A stretch of DNA of 64,000 nt from Narthecium ossifragum (GCA_963920575.1 OY986973.1:15362062-15426061), one strand, 5' to 3'. Numbered from the stretch's first letter, positions 22,171 to 33,756 are shown. The notes: generated by a model not told the origin, from the letters alone. Numbers and translations: made by a program.

Positions 22171-23329
22171 AAGCCTCTGTTTGATTCAAGAAGAGATTGT
22201 TCTATTAAGGGAGATTGTGCTATCCAACAAGAGGAGATTGTGCTATCCAGCAAAATTGAAATAGTTTTTTTATGATCTTTGTAGTTTATTTAGTGTTAAG
22301 CAAATCCCCTATTCATGTGTAGCTCAAGTATGAATTTAAAATGTTCATGTGTATGAATTTGAAATCCCTTGTTCATATGTACAATTACCATGTACAATAA
22401 CTCCCATGTTTATGTGTATGAATGGCTTTATTTGTATACAATTTTGTATCCTGAGAATCCAACAACATACACAGAAGAAACAACAACATACACAGAAGAA
22501 AGACTTTCAAACATGAACATATCTCATTAACATTCATTCACTCCAAACACAACTGCGTACCAAACTATTTGATTCTAATTTGAAGCATCAAGTACAAACT
22601 CAATACACAATTGTTTGAGGACAAGCTGTCTACTTTTAAATGGTTCCATTCATCTCAGAAACATTCATGCACTACACTAATTGAGTATAAAATTGGACAT
22701 ACACAATTGTTTGAGTATACTGATTGAGTACAAAATTGTTCATCTGGCTACAAAAAACACAGATGACAACAATCCTACATATGACATCAAAAGTACCCAT
22801 ATCTTCAAGCCTTCCATGGAGCTCTTCCTTTGCCTCTGCCTGATCTCTGATTTTCCATGTAAATTTACCTTCAAAGGTTTAAACAACCAATTGGCCCAAG
22901 ATAAACTCCATTCTCAATCGTCTTCACCTGATCATCATCCAAGAAGCAAATATTACTGACTGGATTGTTTCATGATGCTCTATGCATTCAAGCTCAATCT
23001 CAAATAGTTCTTTATGTACAAACTTAGCATCTACGATAATATGCTATTGCATGCAGTCGGTGGAGAAAACTTTATCAACATTTATACATGCACATGACAT
23101 TACATAATTGAAGAAAACTTTAGCACATTTTGATAATTTGAATAGTGATCTGTTTCTAATTACTTTCAATAAAATCACAACAGAGAAATCGAATCCAGAG
23201 TTCATAAATTTTTCTACATTCTCAATCATAAAATGCCTTTCAAAAATCAAAACCCAATAGAAAAATAAACAAAATTATTCAATAGCATGCATGAACTCTT
23301 CAATATCTAAATCATAACAAAAACTAGGA
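22171..23329. other. No gene recognised
   Basis: AT-rich sequence between two opposed copies of repeat E. A 21-base block containing AACAACATACACAGAAGAAA is duplicated near 22461. No coding motif was seen. Confidence 0.5.
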
Positions 23330-23997
23330 ACTTAAATGGGGCGAAAAAAAAACCTAGGGAGCTCACCGCAGCATCAAATCTTTGCACCGCCGTCACGAAA
23401 AATACCTCCCCTTCTTCAACCGACCCTATCATCAAAATCCCTCATGGACAACTTTCAACTGACCCTATCATCAAATACCCACATCCCAATTACTCCAAAA
23501 AAAAAAAATCAAGATTTCCACTCTAAATTGAGATGTTCGCATTTGAGCTCACTTCGGCGGTGAAGATGAGCATCCAGGTGCGTCCTGGCGACGCCATCCC
23601 ACCAAGCGTCTCAAGAAACGAGTCCGGCTTCATCTTGGGCTTCTTGATGACATTGAGGACGGTGAGAACCTCTGCTTGGGGCACACGCCATGTCTTCGCA
23701 ACGGTCTTTAACACGCCCACACTCTTCTCCACACTTCATCCTCTTTGAGTACCAAAGCAGCAGGTGGCGGTGCTCTGCGATCCGGCGCCACCACTATGAG
23801 GAGTCTTGGAGGAACTAAAATGGGGTTCTTGGGAGGAGAGCGTACTGGAGGAGGGCGGTGGTGGAGGGTGGAGGAGGGCGTAGCGGGGATGGAGGGGGGA
23901 GGAGGGCGGTGGTGGAGGCCGCAGGAGGCCGGAGCTTATAGTCCGGAGGAGGGCGGGCCGAGATGGAGGGCGGTGGCAGAGGGCGGAGGAGGCGGGG
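23330..23997 (-). mobile_element. Repeat family E, copy 2, inner part
   Basis: The reverse-orientation counterpart of 21340-21610, with the gene fragment and GC-rich GGAGGGCGGTGGTGGAGG repeats. It is split by the solo LTR at 23998-26326 and resumes at 26327. Confidence 0.6.
23523..23830 (-). pseudogene. Captured gene fragment, best-preserved copy
   Basis: A minus-strand frame of 69 codons (23732 to 23523) encodes a plausible globular segment with VGVLKTVAKTW, VLTVLNVIKKPKMKPDSFL and ASPGRTWMLIFTAE. A different frame upstream has a basic, Pro-rich stretch that could derive from an earlier exon. Two other copies lie in the window. The repeated copying and exon-like composition suggest capture from a host gene. 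I do not recognise the parent. A plastid protein is possible, but I have no firm evidence. Confidence 0.45.
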
Positions 23998-26326
23998 TAT
24001 CGCGCCCCAACCCGCGAAAGCCCAATCGGGCCGGGCGACGAGAACCGGAACCTAACAAACGCGGAAGAAAAGCTGGCGAGGGTTCCCTCTAACCTATTGG
24101 TCTCCCTAACAGTTCACCAAAAGTACCCCAATTAAAACAACAATATAATAATGAAGCCTCGAACCACAGATTTAAAACTCAAAAAGGTTTAATATACATA
24201 TCCTCGGAGAGGGGGAGTTCAAATACAACATTACTCTCGTAGGAAACTATCTAGCATAAGGTATAAAATCTGTAAAGGATCACTACCTCTCAAAGCCCGC
24301 CTGGCGCCGCCGCACCGCCAACCAACTGCCTGGTAGGGGCCACAGAAGAGGAACTGATGCCTGCACCTGCAAAACGCAGCCCGGGTAGGAGTGAGCACTA
24401 AGCTCAGTAGGGATCTACACTACGACACACAGAAGGAAGAGGGAAACGCAAGAGTGTCGCCCTCGAGTAGGATCTGGGTATATACAGGGGTCCCATAACC
24501 CCACCGCGTGTCCCTGGTGCCCAGGAGCAGCACTTAGTAGCAGGAACAACACTGGCGACGGCAACTGCAGGAACCCGACACTGCAGGGTCAGCACAGTGG
24601 GACACCGGCTACACCTCAACATCCGACTCAAGGTCGACACGACCTCTACAATCATCAAGCCACAAGTGTATCAGTCATCTAAGCCTATCATCGAACCGAC
24701 TGGACACCACAGTTCAACCGGGTCCAAACTACCCAACCCCGGTCCTAGGGCTAAGTCCGAGCTTCCAGCCTCGGGATGGCGACCCAAAGATCACCCACGT
24801 CCTAACCAATGCAACTAATGCACACATCAACAATGCATGCTATGACATACACAGATAAGAGGCAAAACATGCAACAGTATGTCAAGCATCATATAAGTCT
24901 ACTGGATCGCTGCAGCGGTACCACCAACCGCTGCCAGCCGATCCGCAGCGGGTCCTGGCAATACGACGGTACTACGCCCGTCAACCGCGAACTCCTGCAA
25001 CGGGAAGCAACCCCATAAACCGCTGAATGAACAGTAACAATATAATATTATATTCCGAAATATAATATTATATTCAAACACCCAAAACCTCTACTTAGGG
25101 GCTATTTGATCTTGTCGATCCGACATCCAAACGAAGTCGGATTCAAGATCCAACTTAGCAACCAGTAGGTGTCCATACCAGGATCATCATATCCAAAATT
25201 CATAAACATCCAACGGTCGGATTAACGGGAAAATACAAATAAAAACCGCTGATCAACTCACTTACCAACTTAATTGCTGCAACGCAGCCCTCCAGCAAAC
25301 AATTCATAACCAATCGTACATAAATCGGAAAATTACAAAACAAGATGGTATGGAAAGCTAACGAAGAGATCTACAACTATGATGTTTATCAGAAACCAAG
25401 ATCATGTACTCGCCGCCCGGAAAACTCGCCGCAAGCCGGCTGTTTCTCAAGAACAGCAGAAAACCAGAAATCCGAGACTAATCATGCATAAAACCTACTC
25501 AAATCTCAACTGATTAACACGAAACTTAAATCAGTTATTCTAACAGGTATAAGGAACCCAACAAAGTAAGGATCAACAAGATCCAATGGCTAGATCTAGA
25601 GAAAACCCGAAATGAACACAGTAGGTATAACCCTACCTAGCTGTGCTTTCCTCGGCTGATTCCCCGCGATTTGATCACCAACAAGCCTCCAAACCTCTTC
25701 AGGGATCATCCTCTCGTTGTCACGAATCCAATGAGCCTTAGAACGCCGGAAAAGATGGCCGGAGGAGGGAGAACGGAGGAGAGCAAGGTGGCTGCCGGAA
25801 ACAGGGGGAAAAACAGGGCTCCGGGAGAGAAAGAAGGAAGGAAGAAGAAAGGAGGAGAAGGAGGAAGGGAAGGGGAAGAAATAGGGTGAAAAGGGGGAGG
25901 GGACAGCCGGGGGAAGGGGGAAAAAGTGAGGGGAGGGGAGGGGAAGTCTCCCCTCCTCTGACAGAGGAGAGCGACGGCCAGCGGTGGCCGTCCTCGCGAA
26001 GCAGAAAAGCCACCGACGCGAGTCCGATCGGTCGCTCTAAGTTCTCGCCCCGGATCAAAACCCACCGACTCGCTCACGAGTCCGACCGATCGCCCCGAGG
26101 AGCGATCGATCGCTCAAGGGCCGTCAGCTGCCCAAAGGCAAGCTTCCGCGCGCCCGAGCTGGGATCTTCCGATCCCGGGTTCACCTAACCATTCTAAACA
26201 AGCATTTAACACAATCAAGGCCAGTGTGTGCACACGCAGGTGTGAAACAAACCAACAAGGCGCAATTTACCAAATTGCCCTTGCGGTCTACAACGAGCCA
26301 CAGGGGTAGAGGGGCAGGTCCTCACA
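23998..26326 (-). repeat. Solo LTR of chromovirus family D
   Basis: On the minus strand it starts TGTGAGGACCTG at 26326 and ends GGGGCGCGATA at 23998, where the last dinucleotide has decayed from CA to TA. Identical five-base CGGGG copies flank it (23993-23997, 26327-26331), so it is a complete solo LTR of 2329 bp. No internal domain is present. Short Lys/Arg-rich and Pro-rich frames near 25700-26080 are compositional. Confidence 0.9.
26020..26120. repeat. GATCG palindrome cluster in family D LTR
   Basis: Variants GTCCGATCGGTCGC, GACCGATCGC and GCGATCGATCGC lie 206-306 bp from the LTR 5' end. This is the same interval as the clusters in the related LTRs at 51120 and 41640. Confidence 0.6.
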
Positions 26327-27060
26327 CGGGGATGGAGAGCGGAGGAGGGCGGGGCGTGGAGGCCGGATGGAGAGCGGAGGAGGGCAGGGCGTGGAGGCCG
26401 GAGGAGGGCAGGGGTGGAGGCCGAACTGTCGGAGGAGCCCTAGATCATGATGTGGGGGAGGGGGGGAGTGGGGGAAGGGGATTTAGGGTCCGTTTGGGTG
26501 TGTGTTCCTGCTGTCCAAACACATTTTTTTTGGACCGAACGCAAGCTGTGTTCACAAAAACCCATTTGAGAATAATAGCAGACTGGTGGGCACCACGTCA
26601 AAATTGCGTCAGAGACGAAGTAGTTTATAGGTGCTTCCATTTGGACGCACCTTGGCTGCGGCGTAATAAACACAGAAACTAAATAACTAACTAATATTTT
26701 GCTCTGTACATTTGAAAATAAACTTACACACAAATAACAAATTACATGAACACACTTTTCTACCACAATTATTAACGTGTCATACCAAACAGTTTTTAAG
26801 CCATTACTGGATCGCACCTCATCACAGTTTACAAGCACACCACACCTTACTACGGTCATAAAAAACACAACACACGGTCAAACGGAGCCTTAATAGGATG
26901 GGGGTGGGTGTGATTGAATCCAAGCCCTCCATTAGAATTAGTCTTTTGGAGGTGGTGACACGTGGCAAGGCCCTTGCAACACCCTGACATGTAGCAGAAT
27001 TGCACGATTTACATATGGGATGAGATAAATGGGGAATATAATTCACAATTAATTGGCGTT
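26327..27060 (-). mobile_element. Repeat family E, copy 2, outer part
   Basis: The GC-rich GGAGGGCGGGGCGTGGAGG repeats resume after the solo LTR. Beyond the MITE at 26486-26889, the sequence AATAGGATGGGGGTGGGTGTG followed by a GACACGTGGCAAGG block is the reverse complement of the block at 20500-20600. The outer boundary is not clear. Confidence 0.6.
26486..26889. mobile_element. Tourist-like (PIF/Harbinger) MITE
   Basis: The 404-bp element has terminal inverted repeats GGGTCCGTTTG and CAAACGGAGCC, flanked by TTA on both sides (26483-26485, 26890-26892). Size, termini and the three-base TTA duplication fit a Tourist-like MITE. No protein is encoded. Confidence 0.85.
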
Positions 27061-27690
27061 TAGGCCTAAATATTTGCCCATAAGGTTGGATACCATTTTC
27101 TTAAGGCATTTAGGCCCTAATACCTTTTTTTATTACTAAGATGCCCTTCCAAGATTCCCAGCATATCTTTCTTCCCAGTGACTTTTCGTATTCCAGTGAC
27201 TGTTCGTATTCCCAGTGGAAAGTAATTATCAAAAAATCTGAAAAGTAACTACCAAAAAAATGGGAAGTAACTAAAAAAAAACTGGAAAATAACTACCAAA
27301 AATAACAAAATTTTGGCGGAAAGTTATTTTCCAGTTTTTTTTCGTAGTTATTTTTCAGTTTTTTTTGTAATTACTTTCCAGTTTTTTAGGGGAAATTCAC
27401 TTTCTAATATTTTGGTAGTTACTTTCCGCCACAAATTTGGTATTTTTGGGAATTACTTTCCATTGTTTTGAAAAATAACTTGTAATAATTATGGAAATCA
27501 TGGTATGTTAACTTATTTGCAATTTGTACAAGTTACTTTTCATGTGTACAAGCTACATTTGTACAAATTACTTTTCATTTTTTTTGTAATTATCCAAGTT
27601 ACTTTGCATGTATATAATTTGTGAAAAATTTGATTGCCAATTGCAAAAAGTAACTAGTGGGAGGCATAATTTACTTTAAAAAAAAAGGCG
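27061..27690. repeat. A/T-rich inverted repeats
   Basis: Blocks such as GGAAAATAACTACCAAAAA and their reverse complements occur around a centre near 27310. The sequence could fold into an imperfect hairpin of about 200 bp. No gene is visible. Confidence 0.5.
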
Positions 27691-28320
27691 TTATTATCGT
27701 AGGAGGAGATCGGCGACGGGGAAGACTTGATCGACAACGGGGAGCCGGGGAAGACTGGATCGGCGACGGGGGAGCCTAGAGCCTAGATCGGCGACGAGGA
27801 AGCCTGGATCGGCGACGGGGAGACTGGATCGGCGACAAGGAAGCTTGGATCGGTGCCGAGGAAGTCTGGATCGGAGACGGGGAGACTGGATTGGCGGTAG
27901 GGAAGCTTGGATCGTCGCCGGGGAAGCTTGGATCGGCGGCGAGAAGCCGGGGAAGACTGGATCGGCGACGAGAAGACTGGATCAGTGACTGGGAAGTTTG
28001 GATCGGCGACGGGGAAGCCTGGATCGGCAACGGGGAGACCGTATCGGCTACGGGGGACCGGATCGGCGACGGGGGAGCCTGCATCGGTGACGGGGAAATC
28101 GGATCGATGATGGGGAGCCCGGATCGCCGACGGGGGCGATTAGATAGGCGACGGGTGGCCCGGATCGGCGATGGGGGAGCCGGGATCGGCGATGGTGGAG
28201 CCGGGATCGGCGACGGGGGAGGCGGGGAAGTCTGGATTGGCGATGGGGAACCGGGGAAGACTGGCGATGGGGAGCCGGGGAAGACTGGCGATGGGGAGCC
28301 GGGGAAGAAGGTGGCGGCGA
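27691..28320. repeat. Minisatellite of GGATCGGCGACGGGGA units
   Basis: About 25 imperfect repeats of about 22 bases (variants of GGATCGGCGACGGGGAAGCC). It opens long frames on both strands (up to 164 codons) that are only translations of the repeat. Confidence 0.9.
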
Positions 28321-28583
28321 CTGGATTTGGTGGGGGCGTGGGGGGCCGCTGGCGAGGGGCGAGGGGTGAGGGGGGGGGGATTTAGGCGGGGGCTTGGGGA
28401 GGATTAGCTGGGGTAAATAGGGGCATTTCCATCCCATAAAGGCAGGAGGCCTTATTGCCATGTCAAATTTTTTTTAGACCCTATCAACAAATCTCCCGTT
28501 ATATGTGTGGGGGGCCACACAAAATATTAGTAGCTTTGGAACTGGATCGCGACGCTGCCGTTCGAGACACGCTAGCTCTTTGT
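28321..28583. other. G-rich stretch up to the gap
   Basis: The interval has G runs and then ordinary sequence ending at the assembly gap. No feature was recognised. Confidence 0.5.
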
Positions 28584-28783
28584 NNNNNNNNNNNNNNNNN
28601 NNNNNNNNNNNNNNNNNNNNNNNNNNNNNNNNNNNNNNNNNNNNNNNNNNNNNNNNNNNNNNNNNNNNNNNNNNNNNNNNNNNNNNNNNNNNNNNNNNNN
28701 NNNNNNNNNNNNNNNNNNNNNNNNNNNNNNNNNNNNNNNNNNNNNNNNNNNNNNNNNNNNNNNNNNNNNNNNNNNNNNNNNNN
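28584..28783. other. Assembly gap (200 N)
   Basis: The base calls are all N. It lies at the broken 3' end of a copia reverse transcriptase/RNase H region and beside a minisatellite. Confidence 1.
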
Positions 28784-30062
28784 TATATAGATTGTTGATT
28801 TATTATCACAATAGATCTTGATAGGATAATTTTGTGCAAAACCCAACTCTTTCAACATTTTCCTTAGCTATAATACATGAGTCATGCATGTCGATGCTGC
28901 GACATACTCAGCCTCTACTGTCGAAAGTGCAATTATATCTTGCTTCTTCGATGCCGAAGTGAATGCACTTTTCCCAAGAAAAAATATGCTACCTGATGTA
29001 CTCTTTCTGTCATATATATTTCCTGCCCAATCACTATCTATATATCCAACCAATCTTAAATCATCAGTTGATTTGTAGAGAAGTCCATAATCAACAGTAC
29101 CTTTGATATTATCTCAGAATCCTCTTTGCAGCTTGTATATGAAATTGAGTAGGGTACTCCGCATATCTGCTAATGAAACCAGTTGCAAACATAATATCAA
29201 GTCTTGTAGCAGTTAGATACCTCATGCTTCCGACAATATGTTTGAAAAGTGTTGCATTTATCAATCCACCACTTCTTTCTTTACATAGCTTCAATCCATT
29301 CTGAACTAGAGTACTAACTGGCTTAGAATCATCCATGCTGAGCCTTTTAAGTATCTCATTGGCATACTTTTTCTGAAAAACAAATATCCCATCTGCTCTC
29401 TGAATAACTTCGAAACCCAAATAATATGTTATGAGACTGTCATTTCAAATTCTCTAACATACAGTTTTCAAATTTCTCAAAAATATCAGAATTATTGCCA
29501 GTAAAAATCAGATCATCGATGTATAAAGAAATTTTCAATATATCACCTTACTGATTTTGCTTCATGTAAATACATACTTGTAGGGAAACTTTCTTAAATC
29601 CATTATCTTGAAAATACATGTCGATGCTTGTATACCATGCTCTGGGGTCTTGTTTTAATCCATAGAGAGCTTTCTTCTGGTTGTAAACTTGATCCTCAGA
29701 TCCTTTCTTTACATATCCTGGAGGCTGATCGACATAACCTTCTTCTTCAAGAATCGCATTGAGGAATGTTGATTTGACGTCCATCTGATGAATTTTTCAC
29801 TTATTCTGAGTTGCGAAAGCAATCATAAGTCTCGCTGATTCCATCCTTGCAACTGGTGCAAACACCTTATGGTAGTCAATCCTTGGCTTTTGTTTATAGC
29901 CTTTGACTACGAGTCTAGCTTTATACCTATCCACACTACCATTTGCTTTATATTTAGTCTTCTACACCCACTTTACTCCAATAGCTTCATGTCCTTTGGG
30001 AAGTCTCATAAGCTTCCAAGTGTGGTTCCTCTCAATTGCTTCAATTTCAGCATCCATTACTT
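28784..30062 (-). pseudogene. Ty1/copia reverse transcriptase and RNase H, degenerate
   Basis: Read from 30062 leftward, the copia polymerase domains appear in order. The reverse transcriptase N-terminus has NHTWKLMRLPKG, YKARLVVKGY and APVARMESARL. Next come MDVKSTFLNA and YVDQPPGYVKKG, then ALYGLKQDPRAWY. The catalytic motif is LYIDDLIFTGN near 29510. RNase H follows with GYIDSDWAGN, DRKSTSGSIFFLG and STVEAEYVA, and IYCDNKSTIY by the gap. At least five stops and several frame changes interrupt it, so it is not functional. Integrase, expected to the right, is missing and an LTR fragment lies there. Confidence 0.9.
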
Positions 30063-30079
30063 TTCTTAGATAGCTTTAG

Positions 30080-30287
30080 ATAATTCAACCCTATCATTGA
30101 TTCTTTTTCTTTTGCTTAGATTTACGGTTTTGAGAATTGATTTCAATCTTTCATGGTAATTCCTTGTCGTTCGACTCCGGACTTGATCGCTATTCTACCA
30201 TATAGATTATTGATTGAATAAGGATATACATATATTTCTAAATTATGGTTTGCGTACGAGTTAACGACACCGTGCGATGAACGATCA
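30080..30287 (+). repeat. 3' end of a family C LTR inside the copia relic
   Basis: The segment matches the end of the solo LTR at 42788-44145. It has TGGTAATTCC, CGACTCCGGA and TTGATTGAATAAGGATATA in the same order and stops exactly at the terminus GAACGATCA. Only the last roughly 200 bp remain. It replaces the integrase region between copia protease and reverse transcriptase. Confidence 0.75.
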
Positions 30288-30740
30288 GATGATCTCCATT
30301 GCAGCCTTTGATCATGAACTTTTCCTTTCCCTTCACAGCAATCTTTCTATCATCTCTAAATTTGGCCATAGAAGAGATGTTCTAGTCCATCTCTAAGAAC
30401 AGTTCTTTTTTTCTCACACATATGGTTATTGTACCTAGAATTTATATACCATATATTACTTTCTGAAACCTCTGTCGCATTACACGTCAATAAAACCGAG
30501 GCACTCGAATCTTCCTTAGATTCAACAAAATTAGCATGATTTTGCACATCTGCTAATTTCTCTCTGCACTCATACTGGTAGTGGCCATATTTCTTGCATA
30601 GAAGCGTTGTTTTGATGATTTATCTTGGTTGTTGTGTTAGTAATTTTGTCCTCTACCGTGTTTTATTCCTCTCAACGAACTGCCACCATGATTATTTTCG
30701 TCGTTGGCTGAAGAATCTTCACCACGACCTCGACCATGGC
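30288..30740 (-). pseudogene. Copia gag zinc knuckle and protease start
   Basis: The minus strand encodes KKYGHYQYECREKLAD, the second half of a CCHC zinc knuckle whose first cysteine is lost by a base change and a one-base deletion. It continues to WYINSRYNNHM, the copia protease site in which the catalytic D-S-G/C has become N-S-R. The equivalent fragment at 58160-58260 keeps the knuckle intact. Gag-protease continues right of the TRIM insertion. Confidence 0.8.
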
Positions 30741-30750
30741 CACGGTCATG

Positions 30751-31297
30751 GCCCCACATAGTGCGATATTATCCGCTTTGGGTCCACTGATCCGCACAGT
30801 TTTGCCCAAAAGACCTCACACTATGATAGGAACACTGGCGATATATAAATCCGTTCAGGATCTTCTCCCTATCCGATGTGGGACTAAAGAATCCCTCCAC
30901 TCATCCCGTGTGAGGTCTTTTGAGCAAAACCATGCTGGCCAGTGGGCCCAAAGCGGACAATTTCGCATTATGTGGGGTCGGGATGTTACAATTGGTATCA
31001 GAGCCGACTTCGCTACTGTGGTGTGGGTTGCACATGAGAACGTGTGTCCCTTTAGAGGGGAAGAATAGCCTCAACCCAATATGCCATGATCCCACCCAAT
31101 ATGCCTTGAGCATGTGGGCCAAGGCCGAGGCAAGAGGGGTGGAGGAGCAAGAGGGCTGACAGAGGGATTCTTTAGTCCCACATCGGATAGGGAGAAGATC
31201 CTGAACGGGTGATTTATATAGCGTCGGTGTTCCTATCATAATGTGAGGCATTTTGAGCAAAACTGTAAAGCAGACAATATCGCATATGTGAGGCCGG
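30751..31297. mobile_element. Rearranged TRIM element (tRNA-Met primer)
   Basis: Three LTR pieces of one small family lie together: a minus-strand copy (30751-30900), the 3' half of a plus-strand copy ending GGGATGTTACA at 30990, and a plus-strand copy from 31161. The primer site TGGTATCAGAGCC (30993-31005) follows the second piece. The internal region is about 155 bp with no coding capacity. The outer pieces are inverted relative to each other. It interrupts the copia gag frame. Confidence 0.75.
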
Positions 31298-31816
31298 CCT
31301 GATACACCTCCTTTCCATCTTTGTCATCCATCACCAATTGAATTTTAAGAGCTTGCTCAATCGATGATGGTGATGATCTTTGGTTAAGCCGTTCCTCATG
31401 CGCTTTTAAGGAGCCCATCAACTCCTCAATTTATAAGGATTCAAGATTATTGAACTCTTCAATTACAATTACTATATGGTCAAATTTTGCGGGGAAAGTT
31501 TGCAGAATTTTCTCTACAATTCTCGAATCTTTGATATCTTCACCGTTCGTCCGCATCTTGTTGGCCATGGTGATTACTTTTACAAAGTAATATGATATAG
31601 TCTCTCTCACTGTCATCTACAACTCTTCAAACTCTCCTCTCAATGTTTGGAAATGCACCTTCTTCACTCGATCAGCGCCTTTGAAACTATTCTCCAATGT
31701 ATCCCATGCCGTTTTTGTTGAAGTGACACTGGTGATTCTCTCCAAATTTGCTTCATCCACGGCTTGAAACAGAAAGAACAACACGTGGCTGTCTTTTATT
31801 CACAACTCCTTCAGGG
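31298..31816 (-). pseudogene. Copia gag, middle part
   Basis: The minus strand encodes a UBN2/copia-type gag segment (AWDTLENSFKG, then TISYYFVKVITMANKMR, FPAKFDHIV and FNNLESL), with a few stops. It is interrupted on the left by the TRIM and on the right by the insertion at 31817. The second copia fragment (58490-58870) supplies an uninterrupted comparison. Confidence 0.8.
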
Positions 31817-32977
31817 TGTAACGGCCCCCGCCGTCCAGGGCTGCCCAGGGCCTGCGGGCTCCGTCCAGGATCCACCCGATGGCCCCACCCGACACAATAT
31901 TGTCTGTTTTTGGCTCATCGTAGAAATATGGAAAAACTGAACATATAATATTATTTTATATGTTCATCTGAGTTTCGGGGTTGCTTCCCGTTGCAGGAGT
32001 CCACGGTTGACGGTCGCGGTACCATCGTAATGCCGGGACCCGCTGCGGATTGGCTGGCAGCGGTCGGTAGTAGCGCTGCAGCGATCCAGTTGAACTTGTG
32101 TGTTATTTTATCATACTGTTGCATGCTTACCTCTTATCTGCGCAAGATCATAGCATGCATTCTGTTGTGCATTAGATGCATAAGGATAGGGCGTGGACGA
32201 TGGGTTGGTCGCCTGGCGTGGGCGATGGGTTGATCGCCGATCCGAGTCTTTCGGGTAGCTAGGATTTAGCTCCAGGACCGTGGCGGGTAGCAAGGTCCAA
32301 GTTGGATTGTAGTATTCAGTCGATATCGATGATAGGGTTAGATGACTTGAATACATATTGATCGATGATTTAGAGGTCGTGTCGGCCTCAAGCCGGTTCT
32401 GAGGTGTAGCCGGTGTCCAGTGATCCATGTCTCTTGAGTAGAAGGTGTGCCTACCCAGCGGTGTTGTTTCCCACCTATTAGTGTCGGTTTCCTGCTCACT
32501 GGTGGGGTTATGGGGCCCCTGTGTACATCCAGGTTTGCTCGAGGGCGACACAGTTGTGTTCCCTCCCTTTCTGTGTGTCGTAGTGTAGAACCCTACTGAG
32601 CTTTATGCTCAATCCTACCCGGGCTGCGTTTTGCAAGTGCTGGCATCAGCTCTTCTTCAGTGGCCCCTGCCGGGCAGGTGTTTGGTGGTGCGGCAGCGTC
32701 TGGCGGTACTTGAGGAGCGGTGATCATCTGTTTATCCATTTTGTTAGTTAGCCTCCTATGGGAGTGTGATGTATATTAATGTAAACCCTTCTGAGGATTT
32801 GAATATCTTATTATATCATTTGAGGTTTGAAATTATTGTTAATTAAGGGTGTTTATGAATTGTTTAGGGAGACCAGTAGATTATAGGGAACCCCTCGCCA
32901 AAAAAATTTCCGCAATTAGTTAGGTTCCAGTTCGCGTCACCCGGCCTGGTTGGGCCATCGCGGGTCAGGGTGCGACA
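31817..32977. mobile_element. Chimeric insertion: Cassandra LTR end joined to family D LTR end
   Basis: The first 122 bp (31817 to about 31938) are the start of a Cassandra LTR (TGTAACGGCCCC). From there to 32977 the sequence is the distal half of a family D LTR, ending GGGTCAGGGTGCGACA. The copia gag sequence is continuous on both sides, and flanking five-base sequences are CAGGG and TAGGG (31812-31816, 32978-32982). So the chimera behaves as one insertion with a near-perfect target duplication. Confidence 0.75.
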
Positions 32978-32982
32978 TAGGG

Positions 32983-33228
32983 TGTCCTTCTTTTCTTGCT
33001 CGAACTTGTCAAACTCCACACCGGTTATTTCAGTATAGCCGTTCTCTACAAAAATCCCACAGATCTTGTGACTTGAAAAGACACCGCCTCTGGATCTTCC
33101 ATAAATCAAAATTCTTCCTGTTGAATCGAGGAAATTGTGGCTGAATCATATTATTGTTGGACGCCATAATCTCTCGTTGTGAATCTCACCTTTGATCTCT
33201 CAACCTCACTCTCGCTCTTGATATCACT
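32983..33228 (-). pseudogene. Copia gag N-terminus and primer site
   Basis: The gag start ATG lies at 33167. The frame encodes a MIQPQFPRFNRKNFDLWKIQ block followed by LFKSQDL, typical of copia gag, then breaks by frameshift near 33100. Upstream on the minus strand, GTGATATCAAGAGC beside the LTR end is a degenerate tRNA-Met primer site. Confidence 0.75.
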
Positions 33229-33703
33229 ATTATAAAAGTGGAGAGATGGAAATAAAGAGAGACTATTATGGTAGAAAGAGAATAGTTGAGAGGAGAGGAA
33301 AAACACTGGAGGATGAAATATGAAAGAGGACGCCTCAATGCATCTTACAACAGATAGCTCTGCTACTTTTTCCTCTCGGCTAAATTACGCTTTTGGTACA
33401 TGTAAAATTTGGGATATACTAATTTAATACCTCTAGTTTTATAATTACGTTTTTAGTACCTATACTATTAAAACCGTTTCGTTTTGGTCCGACCGTCTAA
33501 CAGCGTCATTTTTTCAAACGACAAACCTCATCACCATCCCTAATCTTTAATCTCTCTTCCCTCTCTCCTCCCTCTCTCTGCCATGCTCTCTGTCTCTCTC
33601 TCGTCTCTCTCTCTCTTGGTCACTGGCGATGAACTCGATGGTGGGCTTCAACGGCCACGGCGTGATCGCCGGCTGTCGTCTCATGAGGAAAACAAAGAGG
33701 TAC

Positions 33704-33708
<5 letters not shown>

Positions 33709-33753
<45 letters not shown>
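33709..33753. repeat. GA microsatellite
   Basis: An almost perfect (GA)n run of about 45 bases stands just upstream of the captured glucanase fragment. Confidence 0.9.

Positions 33754-33756
<3 letters not shown>

Noticed and set aside
27776..28461. Frames of 102-164 codons rich in Gly/Asp or Pro/Arg/Ser
   Set aside because: They are direct translations of the 22-base minisatellite.
28455..28858. Frames running through the N stretch
   Set aside because: The translated X residues come from the gap. Only the part right of 28784 on the minus strand is copia RNase H.
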